Source: Tannerella sp. (GTDB lineage Bacteria; Bacteroidota; Bacteroidia; Bacteroidales; Tannerellaceae). From it: a stretch of DNA of 17,859 nucleotides. Made by a program: the position numbers and the translations under genes. The notes beneath the pieces were generated by a model. It saw only the letters and a program-made list of their open reading frames with translations. It made no database searches and was not told the DNA's origin. This document shows positions 9,426-16,177 of this stretch, in pieces (the first letter of the stretch is position 1; each line of letters opens with the position of its first letter). The stretch lies in the NCBI GenBank assembly GCA_031283785.1, contig JAITBC010000263.1, positions 1-17,859 of the forward strand, read 5' to 3'.

Positions 9426-9941
9426 ATGAACCTCTCTATCAGAAAAGCAGATATTAATGACTGTTCCCGGATACGTGATCTTGCATCCCGTATCTGGGAA
9501 CCGACTTACGGTTCTATCCTGTCTAAAGAACAGTTAGCCTATATGTTTGAGATTATGTATTCCATAGATAACCTCTATAAACAAATCGCAATATTAAAAC
9601 ATCAGTTTTTCATAATCTCCGTCGACGAAAAACCTGCCGGTTATCTTTCATTCGAGAAAAAATCCGACGACACGTATATTTTCCAGAAAATATACGCCGT
9701 CCCCGAATTCCATGGGAAAGGCATCGGGCGTCATATGGTAGAACATGTTATTTCTTATCTCAAAGATATCCACCCACAACCCTTTACCGTAGAATTATAC
9801 GTAAACCGCGAAAATCCCGCCGTAGGATTTTACGAACATATCGGTTTTGTGAAATCCGGCACACGCGATTACCCCATAGGTAACGGCTATTTTATGAACG
9901 ACTATATCATGTCGATAAGTGTTAATCCCGCTTCAGGATAA
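9426..9941 (+). CDS. GNAT-family N-acetyltransferase
   Basis: 171 residues. It transfers acetyl from acetyl-CoA to an amine; PaiA-like polyamine or small-molecule acetyltransferases are the closest type I can suggest, from WEPTYGSILSKEQLAYM near the N-terminus. Acetyl-CoA binding motif A is seen at about 89-108: IYAVPEFHGKGIGRHMVEHV, with the R/Q-x-x-G-x-G loop as GKGIGR. Motif B follows as LYVNRENPAVGFYEHIGFV. There is no signal peptide, so it acts in the cytoplasm. It begins 6 bp after the secA stop, so it is very probably cotranscribed. Its last 20 bp overlap the 3' end of the convergent thioredoxin-fold gene. Substrate unknown. Confidence 0.88.
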   Translation: MNLSIRKADINDCSRIRDLASRIWEPTYGSILSKEQLAYMFEIMYSIDNLYKQIAILKHQFFIISVDEKPAGYLSFEKKSDDTYIFQKIYAVPEFHGKGIGRHMVEHVISYLKDIHPQPFTVELYVNRENPAVGFYEHIGFVKSGTRDYPIGNGYFMNDYIMSISVNPASG

Positions 9942-10623
9942 CTTTTCGCGCCCACCCCGAACTGCCTGCAATAACAAGTATGCCGTACGGATAAGAAGAT
10001 GCATCTCGCGTTATAGCCTGTTCCGTCTTGTCAAATTTATCAATCTGCACGCCTGTTACGGCATATACGATTATTTCTTCTTTTGCGACATCGCTCTTCA
10101 CTACAAGCTTATTCCGCGATATATATGCATTATTTAAACTCTTATGATCATTTACATAATCATTCGCCACATACTTTGTCAACATAACACGCAACTGATA
10201 CACCGACAGCTCTTCACCCCATACAAGCCCGTGCGCCTTCGTGATATCAAATGTATCAATAATACATAAAGCAGGATAAGGAATATTAGGCGTGGGCACC
10301 GCTGATAAATAATCCACTACTTCAGGCGCATCTCTTTTATAATCGCTGACATCGGAATACCAGAGAATATAATTATCCCGAAGTATCGGCGCCAACGCCT
10401 CATGAGCCAGATTTTCTTTTACCTTGTTACATCTGGGACACGTTACACTTCCCCAAAATAAAAAAACCTGTTTTCCCTGCACCGTCGCCGAATCAAACGC
10501 TTCCTTCTTATCCAAATAATATGTAAGACCTTCATACACAGCCGTCTTCTGTGCACTAACACCCTCCGGCGAGACGACCTGCAACATAAAACCTGTCAAT
10601 ACAAAACATAGAACCCTCTTCAT
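9922..10623 (-). CDS. Secreted thioredoxin-fold protein with probable type IX secretion C-terminal domain
   Basis: 233 residues. A signal peptide (1-24, ending VSA before Gln25) is followed by a thioredoxin-like domain: KQVFLFWGSVTCPRC with redox pair Cys62/Cys65, and a cis-Pro-type loop near VPTPNIPYPALCIID. The order is that of thiol-disulfide oxidoreductases working in the envelope or outside. The last about 65 residues (from NKLVVKSD) contain the pattern of type A sorting domains: short beta strands, IIVYAVTGVQI, then SSYPYGILVIAGSSGWARKVILKRD-like strands. Such tails direct export by the PorSS/type IX system and are then removed. The tail is divergent, so this part is less sure than the thioredoxin fold. 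Start ATG 10621-10623 lies after a good promoter. Redox partner unknown. Confidence 0.82.
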   Translation of the reverse strand: MKRVLCFVLTGFMLQVVSPEGVSAQKTAVYEGLTYYLDKKEAFDSATVQGKQVFLFWGSVTCPRCNKVKENLAHEALAPILRDNYILWYSDVSDYKRDAPEVVDYLSAVPTPNIPYPALCIIDTFDITKAHGLVWGEELSVYQLRVMLTKYVANDYVNDHKSLNNAYISRNKLVVKSDVAKEEIIVYAVTGVQIDKFDKTEQAITRDASSYPYGILVIAGSSGWARKVILKRD

Positions 10624-10678
10624 ATTAAAATCCTTTCCATTTAAATCCTTCCAATCCTGTTACTTTAGAATTACAATG

Positions 10679-10709
10679 CAAAATTAAATGAAATGCGTAA
10701 GTTTTCCAA
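10679..10709 (-). promoter_or_regulatory. Promoter of the thioredoxin-fold gene
   Basis: On the minus strand TTG (10709-10707), 20 bp, then TAATTTTG (10686-10679) fits the Bacteroidota consensus. It lies 55 bp before the start codon. The TTG sits inside an 8-bp arm TTTTCCAA (10702-10709) whose inverted copy is at 10755-10762; the arms are 45 bp apart and their meaning is unclear. Confidence 0.65.
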
Positions 10710-10766
10710 TTTATTTCCATTTATTTTTGATTAGTATCTAATTTTAATTTCATTTTGGAAAATCGG

Positions 10767-11618
10767 CTAATCCCGTTTTGAGCGGCTATTTTCCTTACTT
10801 CGACTTGTCTTTTTTGCGCTTTCGGTTCGGGAGGATGAGCGTTCACTGCGACTTGTATTGCTATCGACCGCCCTTTCGTTTGCACCGCCTCGATTATTAT
10901 TCGTCCGGTCGCTCTCTACCTTATTATTGCCACCTTTACTTACAGCATTGCGACTATTATCGTTATTGCTCCGGGGCGTCGTCACCGGATTTTCCCGATT
11001 CTCATTTCTGCCGTTCGCATTGCTTCGCGTTGCATTGCCGCGGCTATTTAATGTTTCCGAACTGCGGTTACCCACACTCCGACTATTTCCGGACGAACGA
11101 TCGCTACCGATACGCCCGTTACGCGTATTCCCTGTAAATTCCCGGCTATGAGGACGCCCATTATTTTCCGGCATATGACGCGGTTCAACCCATTCGTAGA
11201 AATTGCTTCTCGCGTGATGATAACGACCTTCATTCATATAAAAAATCGGAACTTGGACATAATTATGGCGATATTTTGCATATATATTCCGATGTCTAAG
11301 ATTATATTTCCATGGATAGCGGATATTATTAAATACCACTTTATACAATGAATAAAAATCATAGGTATTATATATTACCGGGAGGTATGGCGCTGAAATC
11401 CAACGCCTTTTGTCATAGTAATAGAACAACCTGTTTATCACATCATAATATATATTTAACTCCGGAATATAATAAAACTCCGCGTAATTATAGCCGGAAG
11501 GCCCCCATGCAGGTTGAATATCTATATTGATACCGACATGAACCTGAGCTTCCGCTCTGTGAACATTAACCATACCAATCATCAACCCGAAACCTAATAT
11601 AAACATTAATTTTCTCAT
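10767..11618 (-). CDS. Secreted protein with Tyr-rich N-terminal domain and Arg/Asn/Ser-rich disordered tail
   Basis: 283 residues, not assignable to a characterised family. A signal peptide ends at AEA (about 24) before Gln. Residues 25-120 form an aromatic-rich domain (PAWGPSGYNYAEFYYIPEL, then YYDVINRLFYYYDKRRWI) of a type I associate with uncharacterised exported Bacteroidota proteins. From about residue 150 to the end the sequence is low complexity: Arg, Asn, Ser, Gly and Lys dominate, with many SR, NR and RSxS pairs, giving a strongly basic, presumably unfolded tail. This could bind polyanions such as surface polysaccharide or nucleic acid, or anchor to peptidoglycan; that is inference only. 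It lies upstream of the thioredoxin-fold gene on the same strand, with a separate promoter between them. No clear -7 box was found before it. Confidence 0.75.
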   Translation of the reverse strand: MRKLMFILGFGLMIGMVNVHRAEAQVHVGINIDIQPAWGPSGYNYAEFYYIPELNIYYDVINRLFYYYDKRRWISAPYLPVIYNTYDFYSLYKVVFNNIRYPWKYNLRHRNIYAKYRHNYVQVPIFYMNEGRYHHARSNFYEWVEPRHMPENNGRPHSREFTGNTRNGRIGSDRSSGNSRSVGNRSSETLNSRGNATRSNANGRNENRENPVTTPRSNNDNSRNAVSKGGNNKVESDRTNNNRGGANERAVDSNTSRSERSSSRTESAKKTSRSKENSRSKRD

Positions 11619-11778
11619 AGCTGTAAATTTAAAATATGAATAATAGGGTTTTGTTATTTCTGTTATTTTATTGATTTAGACCGACAAAAAACCATATGGT
11701 TTAATCACGGCGAATCCACCGAAAAATAGTTTTCACACGCCATAACACAATCACTTCCGAACACAACCCTTTTTATAT

Positions 11779-12465
11779 TTAATATGCTGCAAAATCAATT
11801 ACACACACATGCCGGTAAACCGGATGTTCCGCCATTGCCACCCCACAGTGAGTATATGAAGGGTTCATCAGATTTACCCGATGTCCCCGCGAATGGATTC
11901 CATCGTCTATCAGGAATCGAATCACGACAGAACGAGCATCCGGGCTGCTGCCATAGCTGATGTTTTCCGCCATCTGCATATATTTATCACCGCAGAATTG
12001 CACTATCCTGTCTTTTAACGTACGTCCATCTGCACTGGCATGTCCCATAGCTCCCGTTCTCGCCTGCTCTGCCGCCAATAACCCGGCCGCCCGGCTGAGG
12101 CTCTCATCCGGAAGCAACGCTCCCACCGGTGCCGCCTTTTCCAGCGCTACAATACATGCTTCCAGCGCAGCACGCCCCTCGCGCGTGCGAACAGGTATTT
12201 TACCCGGACGTTTGATAAACATACCATAATAATAAGCTCTCTCCTGTTTCAGATAATTGCTGTAAGCTTTCGGATTCGTCCGAACTTTATTCATTTCACG
12301 GATCACATCCTTTTCGGCTACTGACAAATACGTCACATTTTGCTCCGCATGAAGGATTTCGCGCCAAACTGCGTCTCCGTTCACTCGACTACGACACGAG
12401 ACGGCAGCCATGGCAAACACAAAGGACAAACTGAAAAACACTCCATATAAAAATCTTTTCCTCAT
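11779..12465 (-). CDS. CAP-domain (SCP/PR-1, YkwD-like) probable lipoprotein
   Basis: 228 residues. The N-terminal hydrophobic segment ends in AAVSC, giving a plausible lipobox with Cys24, so the mature protein is probably lipid-anchored in the envelope. The CAP domain spans about 50-228: REMNKVRTNPKAYSNYL, then AAEQARTGAMGHASADGRT with His142, AENISYGS with Glu167, and GHRVNLMNPSYTHCGVAM with His195. These correspond to the His/Glu residues lining the CAP cavity. Bacterial members are exported; their biochemical role is mostly unknown, with sterol, lipid or protease roles described for some eukaryotic relatives. It lies 160 bp upstream of the Arg/Asn/Ser-rich gene and 187 bp downstream of rpsP on the same strand. 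Confidence 0.85.
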   Translation of the reverse strand: MRKRFLYGVFFSLSFVFAMAAVSCRSRVNGDAVWREILHAEQNVTYLSVAEKDVIREMNKVRTNPKAYSNYLKQERAYYYGMFIKRPGKIPVRTREGRAALEACIVALEKAAPVGALLPDESLSRAAGLLAAEQARTGAMGHASADGRTLKDRIVQFCGDKYMQMAENISYGSSPDARSVVIRFLIDDGIHSRGHRVNLMNPSYTHCGVAMAEHPVYRHVCVIDFAAY

Positions 12466-12652
12466 CCTCTATCTCCTGCATTAAAAACGTTTGAAACTTT
12501 GCCGCCAGCCGTCGTCATAAACATCATCCCCGTCCCTTGCCGACAAAGAATCAACTTTGCCACCCACCGAACAGGTCAATTCCCGGCGCCGCCTTCAGGA
12601 CACATCCGGGACGTCAGAGATAGCCTCCTGAGTTTCAGTATATTTCTATGCT

Positions 12653-13204
12653 TCAAAGGGTATCTTCCCTCTGAGCGGATTCGCTCTGCGCTTTAGCAGC
12701 TTCTTCGGCTTTCGCTTCGGCTTCGGCTTTCGCTTCGGCTATCAGATCGGCCTTTTTCTTAGCTAAAGCCTCAGCCTTTGCCTTATTTACTTCTTTTTCC
12801 GCTTCGAGAATGGCTTTTGTTGCGGATTTCTTCTTCTCTCTCTCAACATCTTTCACTTTCTGTAAAGAAATCTTCTTCTCCTGTAACCATGCGTCAAACT
12901 TTGCGTTTGCCGCAGTTTCATCAAAAGCGCCCTTTTTCACGCCTTCCAGTAAATGCTTTTTCAGGCAGACGCCTTCGCGCGATAAAATCGTACGGGTGGT
13001 GTCGGTAGGTTGCGCACCTGTCTGTAACCAATACAAAGCTCTATCGAATTTCAAATCTATTGTAGCAGGATTAGTGTTCGGATTATATGAACCTATCCTT
13101 TCAATAAACTTTCCATCCCGTGGAGCCCTGCTGTCTGCGACTACGATCTGGTAAAAAGCATAATTTTTACGACCGAATCTCTGCAATCTTATTTTTGTTG
13201 CCAT
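12653..13204 (-). CDS. rpsP: Small-subunit ribosomal protein S16 with long charged C-terminal extension
   Basis: Assembly protein of the 30S body. The first about 80 residues are the conserved S16 domain: [40 protein letters not shown], then [15 protein letters not shown]. coli S16 is 82 residues; this one has 183. The extra about 100 residues are Lys/Glu/Ala-rich ([20 protein letters not shown], then an AEAKAE repeat), predicted as a long helix or coiled coil; such tails are common in Bacteroidota S16. In many bacteria rpsP stands with rimM, trmD and rplS; here none of these is adjacent. A TAnnTTTG promoter box precedes it. The start ATG 13202-13204 is the natural S16 start. The call is certain. 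Confidence 0.97.
   Translation of the reverse strand: MATKIRLQRFGRKNYAFYQIVVADSRAPRDGKFIERIGSYNPNTNPATIDLKFDRALYWLQTGAQPTDTTRTILSREGVCLKKHLLEGVKKGAFDETAANAKFDAWLQEKKISLQKVKDVEREKKKSATKAILEAEKEVNKAKAEALAKKKADLIAEAKAEAEAKAEEAAKAQSESAQREDTL
12704..12739 (-). repeat. Perfect 18-bp tandem duplication inside rpsP
   Basis: TTCGGCTTTCGCTTCGGC (plus strand) occurs twice head to tail at 12704-12721 and 12722-12739. It is in frame and adds six residues per copy (AEAKAE type) to the helical tail of S16. A partial, diverged continuation flanks it. Such a repeat can change copy number by slippage without breaking the frame. Confidence 0.85.
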
Positions 13205-13248
13205 GCGTTTGAATAATTAAATAAAACTTTGTTTTTAAATTGAGGGTG

Positions 13249-13256
13249 CAAAGGTA
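13249..13256 (-). promoter_or_regulatory. -7 element of the rpsP promoter
   Basis: On the minus strand this reads TACCTTTG, a strong match to TAnnTTTG, 45 bp before the rpsP start. CAA triplets upstream lie at 15 and 25 bp spacing rather than about 20, so the -33 element is uncertain. Confidence 0.55.
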
Positions 13257-13330
13257 ATAATTTTTCCATTGCAAAAAGCGACAAAGTCATAATAATTTTT
13301 TAATATTCAATTTCATCCGAATTTATTATA

Positions 13331-13338
13331 TAAATTTG
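13331..13338 (+). promoter_or_regulatory. -7 element of the TPR gene promoter
   Basis: TAAATTTG matches the Bacteroidota -7 box and lies 47 bp before the TPR gene start, in the divergent region shared with rpsP. I see no TTG at 19-21 bp upstream. Confidence 0.45.
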
Positions 13339-13384
13339 CAGCGCAATTATAATTACCAAAGTCACACTTAAAAGATTTGTATAC

Positions 13385-14212
13385 ATGAGAATATTATCAA
13401 TATTACTTACAGGCATGATATCGTGCATATATCCATCATCTGCCCAGAGCTACGAGGATCTGGTGAAAAAGAGTTACGAATATTCCGACGCCAACGATCT
13501 CCCCGCTGCGGAAGAATGTCTGAAAACGGCCATGCGCCTCGAACCGACGAACAGGCTCAATTTTGCGCTCCTGACAAATCTCGGTACTATACAAAGACGA
13601 CAAGGAAAATTCGAAGATGCGCTGCTGTCTTATTCGGCTGCATTAAACCAACATCCGGACGACGAACTGATCCTCATAAACCGTGCGGAATTATACACGG
13701 AAATGAATGAACCTGAAAAAGCAATAATTGACTATAATACGCTTTTAATACATCATCCCACACACGAACAAGGCCTCTATAACCGGGGGTTATTATATAT
13801 AAAAACCGGAGAGTTTATCCTCGCACAGACTGATTTTGAGCTGATTATAGATACATACAAAGATACCTTCCCGGGACGTCTCGGATATGCTATACTCGAA
13901 AAAGTGCGTGGAGCTTACAACGAAAGCGAAATAATATTCAATTATCTGGTCGACAAATATCCCAACAATATCCGTGTACTCGAAGAACGTGCCGAGTTAT
14001 ATTTCCTTACCAAACGTAACGCCCGTGCGATGACGGATTTAAACAAAATCTTCGCCGTAACGCCGGAGCCTTCCGCAGAACTTTACATGCTGCGCGGCCG
14101 CGTAAAACTGTCGCAATACGAAAAAGAATCGGCCGCCATAGATTTCAAAAAAGCGCGTGACCTCGGCTACGACAAAGAAACGGTTGAAAGATTGCTCAAA
14201 GAAACATTTTAA
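13385..14212 (+). CDS. Exported tetratricopeptide repeat protein
   Basis: 275 residues. A signal peptide (about 1-20, ending PSSAQ) exports it to the periplasm. The rest is an array of about six to seven TPR units with the usual A/G/Y/P pattern: AAEECLKTAMRLEPTN (about 40-56), NLGTIQRRQGKFEDALLSYS (about 63-82), NRAELYTEMNEPEKAIIDYN (about 98-117), NRGLLYIKTGEFILAQTDFE (about 132-151), RAELYFLTKRNARAMTDLNK (about 200-219) and LRGRVKLSQYEKESAAIDFK (about 237-256). TPR arrays form superhelical surfaces for protein binding; no catalytic domain is attached. It stands alone between divergent rpsP and an intergenic stretch with gene remnants, so context gives no partner. Fold is firm; role unknown. 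Confidence 0.88.
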   Translation: MRILSILLTGMISCIYPSSAQSYEDLVKKSYEYSDANDLPAAEECLKTAMRLEPTNRLNFALLTNLGTIQRRQGKFEDALLSYSAALNQHPDDELILINRAELYTEMNEPEKAIIDYNTLLIHHPTHEQGLYNRGLLYIKTGEFILAQTDFELIIDTYKDTFPGRLGYAILEKVRGAYNESEIIFNYLVDKYPNNIRVLEERAELYFLTKRNARAMTDLNKIFAVTPEPSAELYMLRGRVKLSQYEKESAAIDFKKARDLGYDKETVERLLKETF

Positions 14213-14586
14213 CCCAACTCGGCAAAAAAGCCCCTCAGAATGTACCGGTTTTTGAATACTTCCAGTCCACATCACAGAGTGCGGCGATATTTTCCGTCTC
14301 ACAAACAGCCTTAATATCAGTAATGCCCATACCGCCAATACCTGCAACGGCTATATTCAGTTTGTCTGATGGAACTGGCTTTTACCTGAAGCCGAACCCT
14401 AAGCGACGGTAAATGCTGTTGCGCTTTTTTGTTCATTGCCCGTATACTGTGTGCATAATGAAAAAAGAATGTCGCTATTCCCCTTCTACCAGCACCAACC
14501 CCGGACATTCCGTTAACGTACCGTTAAACAAAAGCATTTCGGCTATTTGCCGCAACTGTTTTTCTATTTCTATTAATCATTAACCA
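14213..14586. other. 374-bp stretch without an intact gene
   Basis: It lies between the 3' ends of the TPR gene and the propeller pseudogene. It contains the oxidoreductase fossil (14235-14381). From 14385 to 14586 I see no coding sequence I can support, only a minus-strand open frame without recognisable features and two copies of CCGTTAA (14510-14516 and 14521-14527). No clear terminator hairpin was found for either flanking gene. Confidence 0.5.
14235..14381 (-). pseudogene. Fossil of a Gfo/Idh/MocA-family oxidoreductase (N-terminal Rossmann fragment)
   Basis: The minus strand holds 48 sense codons beginning K-P-V-P-S-D-K and continuing LNIAVAGIGGMGITDIKAV, then CETENIAALCDVDWKYSK, before a TGA at 14235-14237. 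This is the beta-alpha-beta NAD(P)-binding start of Bacteroidota Gfo/Idh/MocA proteins: GxGGxG loop, then ALCDVDW at the end of strand 2. An in-frame TAA (14382-14384) precedes the fragment. Further upstream in the same frame, codons for RNSIYRRLGFGF could be a worn signal sequence; this part is speculative. The remaining about 300-400 residues of a normal enzyme are absent, because the TPR gene ends 22 bp away. It cannot encode an enzyme and is read as a decayed remnant. Confidence 0.75.
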
Positions 14587-15765
14587 TTATTTCTTATGCT
14601 TTATCAACATAATCACCGGATTTGATTCTTCGTCCAATGTCGCTGCAATTTCTTTCAATCTTCCCTTTAGTTCCCCTTTTTTGTAAGATTCAACAAGCTG
14701 GTGGGCTTCTATAAGTTGCCAGGTTGCAATTTCGGCATTTACAGGTCTCGGTCTTGGCGGTTTTATAGATATACGTTTTTTATCGGCATAATCATCATTG
14801 TAAACGGTATATTCGAATATGGCATTTTTCTTCCTGTCGTATAATAAATCAGTACCGGGAAATCCTTGCTGTGTAGAAAAATCATATACTTTTTTTACTG
14901 TTTCCATAAAATAATAACAGTCGGAAAGAGCGCTAAGAAAAAGAAAAACTTCCGGATCCATGGATTTGATAGACGGAGTTCTTACAATCAGCGGCATCAT
15001 ATTGTGATCCGGCAGATATCTGTATATTGTATCGGACGATGGCTCGGTAAGCATCCAACTGTCATAATAAGAGATTATTGGATAATGAGTATCAGGGACG
15101 CCGCCATAAAACGTCTCTCCATCTCTTACCATCAGTGCAGTAATTATCTTCTCTTCAAATGGTATCCGAATTTCTTCGGTAATACTTCCATCCTGTTTGG
15201 ATATAAGTAACAAAGGGTGCATACTTCCTTTATTATTATAATCAAAATTGCCATCGTAGCATAACAAATTTTCCCGGTCAAAATTGTATATATTCACATA
15301 CAAGGCATCCTCTTTGTGCCTAAAACTTCGTTTAAATTTTCCATCTAAATCATATATTAATATTCTTTCCGAAAGAAGATCGTTGACAAACATTTCGCCG
15401 GAATCTTCATCTAAGGTGATCCATGAAGCGCCTGCATATTCTTCGGGACCTTGACCTCTGTGGTTTATCTTTCTCAAACCTTTGCCGGTTGTTTTGTCAA
15501 AGATAAAAATGTCCCCGTCATTGATACGATTTTTGACAATAATGATATCCTTACCGATGGCTAACACTAAACCTTGAGTCAAAAAATCGTTAGCGGTTTC
15601 CAGCGGAATTTATTCCACATCCATAAAATCCTGAAGAATCAGTTCCTTTTCAGGATAACTTTTCGTAACATCAACTGTTATTAATTCATCGGTTGATTGT
15701 TTGCTATTCTCACAACCTGCCACAACTGACAGGATAATTGTCAAAATTGTATTTATTCGTTTCAT
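14587..15765 (-). pseudogene. 6-bladed beta-propeller lipoprotein gene interrupted by one in-frame TAA
   Basis: The full reading frame is 393 codons from ATG 15763-15765 to TAA 14587-14589. Codons 1-18 give a lipoprotein signal, MKRINTILTIILSVVAGC, with Cys18. Codon 52 is TAA (15610-15612), and directly after it the frame continues IPLETANDFLTQGLV. In Bacteroides 6-bladed beta-propeller proteins this conserved site reads VEYIPLET, so a Tyr codon (TAT/TAC) has become TAA by one base change. Downstream the propeller is intact: FDKTTGKGLRKINHRGQGPE, then LDEDSGEMFVNDLLSERILIY and further blades, ending in a Lys/Glu-rich helix. The next in-frame ATG (15580-15582) would yield 331 residues without signal or lipobox, so a working exported product is unlikely. 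The rest of the frame is undamaged, so the mutation is recent, a base-call error, or phase-variable; these cannot be separated here. Confidence 0.88.
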
Positions 15766-16175
15766 CTCGATTGAAATTTATCTATGGCAAACATAATTAC
15801 TTTGCAAATATACACTGTTTTTTCGTGGCAATAAAATCACTGATGACCGGGATAGTTTTATTACTGTATTTAAGAGTGAAAACCATCTTATCGGGAAGAA
15901 ATATACAGTTGGGATAGAGGGTAATAACTGCCGGCTGAGACATCGTATCCGCAGGGCTTTCCGTAAAACATGCTGTTTTTCAAAGAAACTGTTCAACCAT
16001 TTTAAAGCTTTTAATCTCGCGTTTTTTTATATCAATTTCGGCTTTGTATAAAGCAGCATACTTTTTACATCACCACCAAACTTTTGAATGAGGAAATGGA
16101 CAAAAAAAGTGTGATATAAAACTCTGAAAAATCAGAAAAAAAGGAAGAGACATTGCCTCTTCCTTTTTTTCTGAT
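15766..16175. other. 410-bp stretch without an intact gene
   Basis: It lies between the propeller pseudogene and the SusD-like gene. It contains two -7-like boxes next to the propeller start and the terminator hairpin next to the SusD stop. In between, the minus strand 16069-15797 can be read as 91 codons with a single internal TGA (15980-15982) and a terminal TAA, with protein-like text such as MSQPAVITLYPNCIFLPDKM. Another minus-strand frame over the same bases is also open for 72 codons, so a real decayed gene is possible but not shown. Confidence 0.4.
15788..15812 (-). promoter_or_regulatory. Two candidate -7 elements before the propeller gene
   Basis: On the minus strand TATATTTG (15812-15805) and TATGTTTG (15795-15788) both match TAnnTTTG, 40 and 23 bp before the propeller start. 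Neither has a TTG at 19-21 bp; the nearest to the first is at 16 bp. At least one is probably used. Confidence 0.45.
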
Positions 16176-16177
16176 TT
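16129..16177 (-). terminator. Rho-independent terminator after the SusD-like gene
   Basis: A perfect 21-bp inverted repeat (16129-16149 against 16157-16177) encloses a 7-base loop. The core is GGAAGAG/CTCTTCC flanked by seven A on one side and seven T on the other, so it can end transcription in either direction. The right arm overlaps two bases of the SusD stop codon (16176-16178), so the hairpin forms immediately at the end of the message. Confidence 0.88.

Noticed and set aside
9922..9941. 20-bp overlap of the convergent GNAT and thioredoxin-fold gene ends as an antisense control
   Set aside because: Short convergent overlaps are common; nothing else suggests regulation.
10702..10762. 8-bp inverted repeat TTTTCCAA/TTGGAAAA around the thioredoxin-gene promoter as an operator
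   Set aside because: The arms are 45 bp apart and simple in sequence; chance is a sufficient explanation.
10778..11137. Plus-strand Cys/Tyr-rich 119-codon frame opposite the Arg/Asn/Ser-rich gene
   Set aside because: It is the mirror of a low-complexity coding tail; the minus-strand frame has a signal peptide and a normal start.
14317..14508. Minus-strand 63-codon open frame next to the oxidoreductase fossil
   Set aside because: It reads the fossil bases in the wrong frame (the GIGGMG text lies in another frame) and has no features of its own.
15610..15612. TAA read as a sense codon (genetic code change or recoding)
   Set aside because: The cytochrome peroxidase, phosphatase-like, GNAT, TPR and SusD genes all end in TAA at natural lengths, and no recoding signal was seen.
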